DNA of 64,000 nt. It comes from Siphonodentalium dalli (lineage: Eukaryota; Mollusca; Scaphopoda; Gadilida; Siphonodentaliidae). The notes under the pieces are model-generated. The model saw only the letters and a program-made list of their open reading frames with translations. It was not told where the DNA came from and made no database searches. The stretch is taken from the NCBI GenBank assembly GCA_032622095.1, contig CP136064.1, forward strand, positions 128,823,605-128,887,604. The letters are read 5' to 3'. A program made the position numbers and the translations under genes. Numbering within the stretch: the stretch's first letter is position 1; the number at the start of each line of letters is the position of its first letter. Shown here piece by piece: positions 49,801-58,800 of the stretch.

Positions 49801-52800
49801 TTATGCTACATATGAATATTTGTGGGTGGCTACTCGAATAATATATAGAGGATATGAAATGAGTGTTTCTCTCATATGATATTTATGAAACGAGTCTAAG
49901 AATTTTCAGTTTTCTCGAGCCTCCGCCCTCCGGCGAGAGAAAACTGAAAATTCGTGACGAGTTTCATAAATATCATATGAGAGAAACACGAATTACATAT
50001 TCTATTTATCATATGACACCTATAAATTGATTATGATGTCCAAAACGCACACAAATCACTAAATAGCTATATGACATCGGCAGCAAAAGGTTAATGTGAC
50101 GTCACTTCATTGCACCGGAAGCCCAATTACACCTGGTGAACTAGCAGAAATAATATGCACGCGAAGATATAGTGCGCTATTCTGTTCTCAGTTTGTGACA
50201 TTATATCGTATGTTTATTAGATAAATACGAATTACATATTCTATTTATCGTATAACAATGTCCAAAACTATATATTTCAAGATTATAATTGCGAGAATTT
50301 CGGCATCGCGTTGATTGACGCGCACGAATTTGACCTGCATTTAGTTAGAGATACGGCTCGGCACCGGCTGCCATTCAGCCAATCAAAACACACTTTTTGT
50401 CAACAAACCAATCAAATTATCGGAAGGTGATATGAACTAGTAGTTCATATGAAATTTATTTATGACATACTTTCCAACGTAAATAATGATTGAGTCATAA
50501 GATAAACATATTTATCCACCGCTTACTACCTGTATTGCCTACATAAAACCTGCCTAATAAACGTTACGTGTATTACGCCAAAGTAGCTTTATTAGGTCAA
50601 CGTACCTTTATTAGGTTAGTACTATTTCCATGCCGTAATTGCGTATGCAAATTCCGCAAGTAACTATGACGTCTTTGTGATTATGGGACGTTTTTATCGT
50701 CCCTAAATCACCGCAATTGATACAAAATTGGTAAACGGATAAGTGTTTGGCTCTAAACATCTATAAAGCATTAGTACAAGGCCAGCTTAGAATAACTATA
50801 AACAAAAACCCAAGCGAACTATTTCGCTGTAAGCTGCATATTTTATTTATCCATCACACAAAACTTGCCTTTTGTGAGGTAAATCTGTCATTTTCCGCAG
50901 TTTTACATTCGTTACTTCGATGACGCCATTACATTTATTAGGCCAAGCAAACTAATTAGCATTCATGACGTGGGAAAACAGGAGTGCAGCTTAGAGCGAA
51001 ATAGTTCGTTGGCCTTTTTACAGTTATTATAAGCAGACCTTGTTCTGATGATTTATAGATGTTTTAGAGCTAAAACATATATCATTTTACGAATTATTTT
51101 AGCGAATTATGTACGATAAAAACGTTCTGAAATCAGAAGGACGTCATTAAGGCCGGTTGACGTCCCTAGTTACCTGCGCAATTTGCATATCAAATTACGT
51201 CATTAAAGTAATACTAACCTAATAAAGCTACGTTGACATAATAAAGCTACATTGACGTAATAAACGTAACGTTTATTAGGCAGGCATTATGTAGGCAATA
51301 ATGATAGCGAGCGGTGGATAAATATAGAATATGTAGCTAGTGTCGTCGCTTAAACTGTTTATGTCCGTGAGGGGGATTTGAGCATCTATTGGGCGAGGTT
51401 CTGCCGAGTCCAATAGATGGATTAGATGCCAAACCCCCCGAGCGGACATAAGCAGTTTAAGCGACAACATTAGCTACATATTTTATTTATCCATCGCACA
51501 AAACTTGCCTTTTGTGAAGTAAATCTGTCATTTTCCTCAGTTTTACATTCGTTACTTCGATGACGCCCTTACATGTATTATGTCAAGCAAACTAATTAGC
51601 ATTCATGACGTCAAAAACCGGAGTGCAGCCTAGAGCGAAAAAGTGCGTTGGGTTTTTTTTATAGTTATTCTTAGCTGGCCTTGTACTAATGGTTTATAAA
51701 TGTTTTAGAGCGAAAACACATATCCGTTTACGAATTTTGTATCATCGAAGTAACGAATGTAAAACTGAGGACAATTACGGATTAACTTCACAAAAGGAAA
51801 GTTTTGCGCAATGGATAAATAAAATATGTAGCTAATGTTGTCGCCTAAACTGTTTATGTCCGCTCGGGGGGATTTGGCATCTATTGGACTCGGCAGAGCC
51901 TCGCCCAATAGATGCTCAAATCCCCCTCACGGACATAAACAATTTAATCGACGACACTAGCTACATATTCTATATTTACCCACAGCTCACTGCCTCTATT
52001 GCCTACATAAAACATGCCTAATAAACGTTACGTTAATGTAGCTTTATTAGGTCAGCGTAGCTTTATTAGGTTAGTACTACTTTCATGACGTAATTGCATA
52101 TGCAAATTGCGCAGGTAACTAGGGACGTCAATCGACCTAAATTACCCCATAGTGATTTTGGGAGGACGTTTTTATCGTCCATAAATCACAGCAATTGATA
52201 CAAAATTCGTAAACGGGTGTGTTTTCGCTCTAAAACATCTATCACATCTAGAATAATAATAAAACAAACCCAACGAACTATTTCGCTCTAAGCTGCACTC
52301 CGGTTTTTGCACGTCAAGAATGCTAATTAGTTTGCTTGACCTAATAATCAAAATAACGAATGTAAAACTGAGGAAATAGACAGATTTACTTCAAAAAAGG
52401 CAAGTTTTGTGCGATGGATAAATAAAATATGTGGCTAATGTTGTCTCTTAAACTGTTTATGTCCGCTCGGGGGATTTTGCATCTATTGGACTCGACAGAG
52501 CCTCGCTCAATAGATGCTGAAATCTCCCTCACGGACATAAACAGTTTAAGCGACGACACTAGCTACATATTCTATATATTCGCCATCTGTACAAAAGATT
52601 CGCGACCTCATCAGCGGAAACGCGCGAATTTTACCAATTCACCAGCGACCCGCACTTTTGTTTTCTGTACGCACAGGACCTGTTAATGTCGTACGCTAGG
52701 AGGCGCCTCAACGCAGTACACAAAGAGAGGAATCGTAGCTCTCAGAATGTCAACAACAACAATAATCTCAGAGATAAGATCCCTGATTTACCAGCTTTCC

Positions 52801-55800
52801 CTAAAGAACATCCATTATTCGGCGAAAGGTATGGGTTTAGTTGTCTGTCCTATATATAATAATGCGCACTATTCATTCTCTGTAACTCTCGTTTGACACT
52901 TTGGTGCTCTGGTTTGATATACCAAGACCAGCATGTGGTTACACCCATATCATCCCACAATAAGAGCTGTGTGCCATGCACCAATTTTAAATATATCATC
53001 ACACATATAGTTATGTTTTATTTCGATAGAAATAAATTAGATGATAAAACGTTCTTAATATTATGTTTTAGTTCGATAGAAATAACTTAAATCAAAATAC
53101 GTTCTTAATACGATGTATATGGATAGGTATCCCTATACGAGATAAATATGTGAATATGAAGTGGGAAATTCAAATAAACAAAAAGAGATTCACCAGTTCC
53201 CTTAGATGGAGCTAGATTGTTTTTTATTTAAACTAATGTGAATGACTATTTCGAGTAACAGGAACGAAACCAGGAACAGGAACAACTTCCGTGTAACAAG
53301 TGACTACTTCCAGTAACGGGAACAGAGATATAAAATTAATTTTCGCGCGTGTTACCGAATGAAACAATACATCATTCGAAAGCACAGACTCTCCCCTTCG
53401 TGAATATTGCATCATTTAAACACTACTTTTGGAAATTAAGCGTATAATTGGCAAGTAATAGTCACTGGTTACTCGGACGCTGTTCCTGTTCATGGTTCCT
53501 TTCCTGTTACTCGGAATGGTCAATCCCATACTAATGTTCTTACCAGATTTGTATTGTATGCATTCGTTTAAGCTACATTTGTGATGTGATATATAGCTTG
53601 TTTGTGGTAATTGCATCCCGTGAGTGATTAGGGTATATTATAGATCACAGAAACACAGGCAAGGAACTTACATTCTACCGCCTCTCCTATATTGTCCTTC
53701 CAATTCCACGAGACGACACCGACACACTCCGCGTGGGGATGTCTTCTATGCTTCTATGGGACCGACATCTCTCGATACCCCAAAATGGGCACCTCACTGC
53801 GTGTGTTATCATTGTCCATCCGATTTCTCAGTTTCCCATGCAGTTCCAGCGGGCGCATATAACACCAAAGTCATATTCAGTTAAAGACTACGATGACAGG
53901 CGGTGTTACCCTACTTAACAACGGCCCCGCCAATCGTTGTCGACTCATTGATGTGGCAACATCATCATTCGCTTGCGGTTATTGACGCACAGAAACACTA
54001 TGTTTTCACTGGAGTCTTTTACAAGGAAATCACATACATTGTTTATATCTACATCACTAACCAGTCACTGTAATGTGGATACCGTTTTCATATATGTCAT
54101 GCTCGCGGGACTGTTAATTCGGGTTAATTAATTAATTAATGTTACTATTTCACACACAATTTAAAACCAACAACCGCTTCTGCCTTTCAGTTTTTTTTAT
54201 GTTGAGTCCGGAGCGTCATGAGCTATATCTATGTATTTCATTTATAGGAATTTCACAATCGAAATTAGGCAACACCCTGGCCTTTTTGTGTATATTCTTA
54301 GGCAGTCAACCGTGACATCATATGCATGACAAATGTATATAGTGTGGCAACAAGCCATCGCGTACCTCTTCTCAGACGATAGGTTACATATAATCATGTA
54401 ATGTCGATCTCTAGAAGTTCATCACCTCGAGTAGAAATATACATGAATAAAATGTTGTGTTTGGTTCAGAAATATTTCTTTAATTGGCTACTGTCGGACC
54501 ATGTCGACGTGTTTGGTCGCGTTCTTGTGTTAGGGTGGTAGGACATTTTGGACCTCTTTAGATACTGAATCTTTAGGAAATTAAGTGTAGTTTCGGTCAT
54601 GGCTTAATGATTTCAGAGTTTGATGATTTGTCTTCGATACATATATCCATATTTCATGATTTAAAAATTTAATCTGATGATTGTTATCATTTTAAAGAAT
54701 ATTTGAAGCTAAAATTTAGGTCACCGCGTATTCGGGATATCGTTAATGTCTGATGGTGAATTGAAGCTGGTCGAGGTCAAGGTCGGGTTACAATCATATT
54801 CCAATAAACAACATGTATGTCCATACCTTACCTCAATGGTGAAAAGCGGGAAATTATTATATGCATGTGAATAGTGTCCATACGCAGAAACCATTGATCA
54901 CTTGAAGAATTTGGAAGACAGTTTAGGAGAGGAGTGGAATGAAACGCCCTTGCATGTGATCTATTGTTAGAATGACATAGAACTGTAGCACTGTGAACTT
55001 TTCCCTTACGCATCCTTCCTTATCTAGAGAGTTCAGTTTCCGTTGCTAGCGGCTATGGTCTTCCCTCTGTCAGCACGCGATTCCATCATGCACACAACAG
55101 TATTTTTTGTAGATGAACTATGTAGTTTGCTACGATTATTGCTTCTTCTCTGTTTTCTGTTGTTGCATTGTCGTGATGCTTTTGCGTGAACTATTATCTT
55201 TCGATCTTTGCCGAACTACCTGGGGTTTGTTTGCAACTGGGAACAAAATATTTCATAATTTACAGTCGATCATCAGAGCACACGGTCAGATGAGACTAAG
55301 GGCCATACGGACACACAGATCGATGAATCCAGATAATAGCGCACCGACAAAGAATCCCAATGGTACATGTCTCCCTTCTCAGAGCAAACCATCATCTTCG
55401 TGGATGGACACTGAGATTGGTAAAACGAAAGATAACTCTAAACCGAAGGGAAGATTATCTCAAGTATTGCAAAGGTTCATTAAGAGGTCGAAGGGACAGA
55501 ACTCTGAGGAAACCGGGTCGTTGTTGTATACAAAAACACCAAGCGGTTATCAGAACCCTCAGCCGATGACTGATACTATAGGACGCAAACTTCATTCCTA
55601 TAACCGTAGTTTTGACGAAGCTGATCAGGATGAACAGGAATGTAAAGGCACGCGACTTAATAGCGTACTTCAAGCTGCTCTGATCGGAAACACAAAACAA
55701 CGATACTCACTGGTGCCGTCAGACGAGGGAGACACAACCGATGATTCCTCTGATGAACATGCGTCACTGTGTCGATCTGAACCGAATATAAAGTCATTAG

Positions 55801-58800
55801 TTCAAGACAGGGCGTTTCTAGATGACATTTACGAGAAAATTCATGTTGAAAATAATATGGACCGATCAGAGTCGCCAATCTTAGGTCTGAGTGCACACTA
55901 CATCCCAGAAATAACCGTTACTGGGATGGATTCTGAAGCACCTGAGTCTAAACTCCCTGCATGTGAACCAATTCCAGAAGCAGCAATGTACCCAGATTTA
56001 AGGTAAACATATCACAAACCGCTTTATCATCGAAAGAAATGTTCTTAGAAGCATTGTCCAGTTTGTCACGAGGGCTACATTTACTGTGTGGAAGTATGAT
56101 GCACCGTATTAATGTAACTGATCATGAATGGCATTTATGTAGAATTGTTCTTAATATATGTCACAGTTCACGAGTAATGTCATTCACAGCAAATAACCAC
56201 ATTGTTTCTGATCAAACTTGTGCTGCTCACTTGTTCGGGATGCAATACTATTATCACATACGATATGTCACATCACAATGTATACTCATGTACGTACATA
56301 TCCCTACGGTTAATTTCTATTCGAAGTGGAGATACGTGCAATATTTCCTGTTATTATTACACACCGAAAGGTGCTGTGAATGTAACAGGAATGTGGAATT
56401 CCAGGTGCACCGAAGTGATCAAACGACAATCGGAAGTGTGCAATTATTTCTCTTAACAATTTACTGGAGTTGTATTTATACTTTAACTTTACAATTGGCT
56501 CTATTGACCACAATAATTGCCATGGATAGTTTTCACCAATGTTCCATTCAAATGACATTGCTTAACAGTTTGTTGTTATTATCCAAAATAATAAGCATCC
56601 ACCATCATTATGTCGGCCATGGCTTGTGGTGATGCTTATCACGAAGGTCAATTGTATTATCATTAGGAAAGTCATAGAGAATAGTTGTCTCGCGACAAGT
56701 GTAGGAGTAGTGTGAAAATGTTTTGGCCTGTGTTTTTCAGAAATCAAGCCACCTACTATTACCTTGCAATGTAATACTTGGTGTACTCAACTACCACCAA
56801 TGGTTAATTTACGATACATTTAGTGGTGTTGCATAGGAAATTGTGTCGTCGAATATTCCTCTTGATTTTGTTCTCATTTTATAATTTCAAGGTCGTGTAA
56901 GAATAATGATATAGATATATGTACACACTGTTGACAAATAAATTACCTGACATATTGTGCTGATTTTTCAGGCGGTCCAGTTTTCCGCGCAGTGCCACAG
57001 AGACCGTGAAAGTGCCGAGTAACCGTTCCAGCATTACACAAACTGCTTCTGATGAACTATTCTATCAATCTTCTACCACGTCTCCAAACAATTGCTCACA
57101 ATGCCTTGATAAACAATCGAAATCAAGCCTTAGTCAGCAGAAGAGTGATCGTGCCAAAAGGAACTCTCTCTCTTCCTCTTGCGAAAGCAATAAGAGCGGA
57201 CATTCTGCAGATAGTTTCCCCCACTGTAATACAACAACAAGCTCGGATAGAGCACCTATGATCAACTCTGTTATTTCGGACGAACCAGCTAAGATCGAAC
57301 AATTTGAACTATGCATGCGACAAATGTTCGACGCTCTCGGTGATTCTGTGCAAAAGCAGCTGGTATGTATGCTACAAGTACTACTAACAGGGCCGTTCCT
57401 TTTAAGGAATCCCTAGGGATTAACGGTGTGGTGGTTTGTGATTTCGGAAAGGTACAGGGCGAATGCAAAGTTTGTTAATGGGCGACAGCGGAGTGAGGTA
57501 TGAACATGTCCATTGTGGAACATTAAACAAACAGAAACTTAATCACAGACATAATGGGGTGGGGCATAATTATATCAACATGTATTGAAGGATATGTAAC
57601 ACTTTAACTATTGAAACATGAAAAAAAAAATTTTAATTCAGGTTGATCATCTTCGTGCGATTGTGTCAGATTTTTCGGACAGAGTATGAGTGTGGATATT
57701 TTACTGAGCTATTCAAGCATAACCGCTGCTGAGAAAATTCATCTATCATTTTCTAATTTCTAATTTATAGCTTCTTTGTACAACCACCCTCTTTCCATTT
57801 CTCTTTATACTATGTTTTATACCACAAGTCGATATTCGTAACCTGGAATGGTCACGTGTCCCAATGTGTGTACAGCGAACTCCAACGTGGACTTCTATTC
57901 GAGAAATAGTTCGCTCCTAACACCCGCCCACAATAACAAACATATGCATAGTGCTTATGAACTCCACGCAATACAATACATTGTCAGAAAAGACAGCGTG
58001 TTAATTTGCATACCAGTTGTAACTATCACATTCAAACATAACACGTCATCATCACTGTTCTTCTTCTGTACAAAGCGATATTATTTTGATAATTCGCGAG
58101 TCAAAACTATGGTAAAATGCATTCCTGCCCAAAATACAGATAATTGCGTCGACAGTATATATTACGTATAAAAAGTAAAATTATATACTACGTTATATTT
58201 ACAGCTAAAACAGATATTGTATTTTATCCATCACCTTTGTCGTCAACTATATATATATATATAAAGGCTGCAAAATAAACCATGGCTTTATTTTAGCACG
58301 TGCTAAAATAAAGCAAGGACGGCTACTTCAACTATCATAATCCCATTTTAACAGATTTAATAGATGTTAACGACTTTTAAACTTTGGCGATGGATAAAAA
58401 CAATATCCATATATTTTGACGAGATACAAGGCTTATTTTTCGCTCGCTAAAGCTCGGTCCTCCGTTTGCCGAATCATACTCGCGAAAATAAACCTTGTAT
58501 CTCGTCAAACTATATGGATATTCTATATATATGTTTGCGTATATATCGATGTTGAGTTTCGAAAAAAGATGTACTGGGCAGCTGTAATGCCTATAAAATT
58601 GTTATCACGACATACGTACTTCACGTGCAAACCACACTCACACGATTCGTGTTAATGGGCGTGGTTTTGTTCTCAGCTGATGACTATATTGTGTACATAA
58701 AACGTTCTGATATGTCTCATTTATCGAGATTTATCAGAATATTTCATCAGTATGAAAATATCTTCGGGCTCACTCGTCTAGTTTCCGAATGTCCAGTCGC

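Larger units (their letters stand above)
48317..52582. repeat. Array of five long hairpins (H) alternating with bodies (B), both orientations
   Basis: Forward order from 48317: rest of H1, B (48456-48826), H2, long B (to ~49567), a foreign hairpin unit (49841-50503), inverted B (50504-50840), forward B (50840-51318), H3, truncated B (51495-51740), short inverted B, H4, inverted B (51980-52414), H5. B starts TTTATCCATCGCACAAAACTT and ends GAGCGGTGGATAAATATAG, so its ends are inverted repeats (TTTATCCAYCGC). Shared words are ATTCGTTACTTCGATGA, GCTTAGAGCGAAATAGTTCG, TTGACGTCCCTAGTTACCTG and AGTAGTACTAACCTAATAAA. No protein-coding frame survives. The array lies in intron 3 and ends ~95 bp before exon d. 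Confidence 0.85.

Noticed and set aside
55113-55265. Open frame start (ATG) upstream of exon e as a gene start
   Set aside because: The leading ~50 residues are hydrophobic, intron-like read-through. The exon is better explained by splicing from exon d, with consistent phase over nine exons.
56039-56632. 197-codon open frame in intron 5
   Set aside because: Composition is His/Tyr/Cys-rich and intron-like. The flanking exons e and f join in phase without it.
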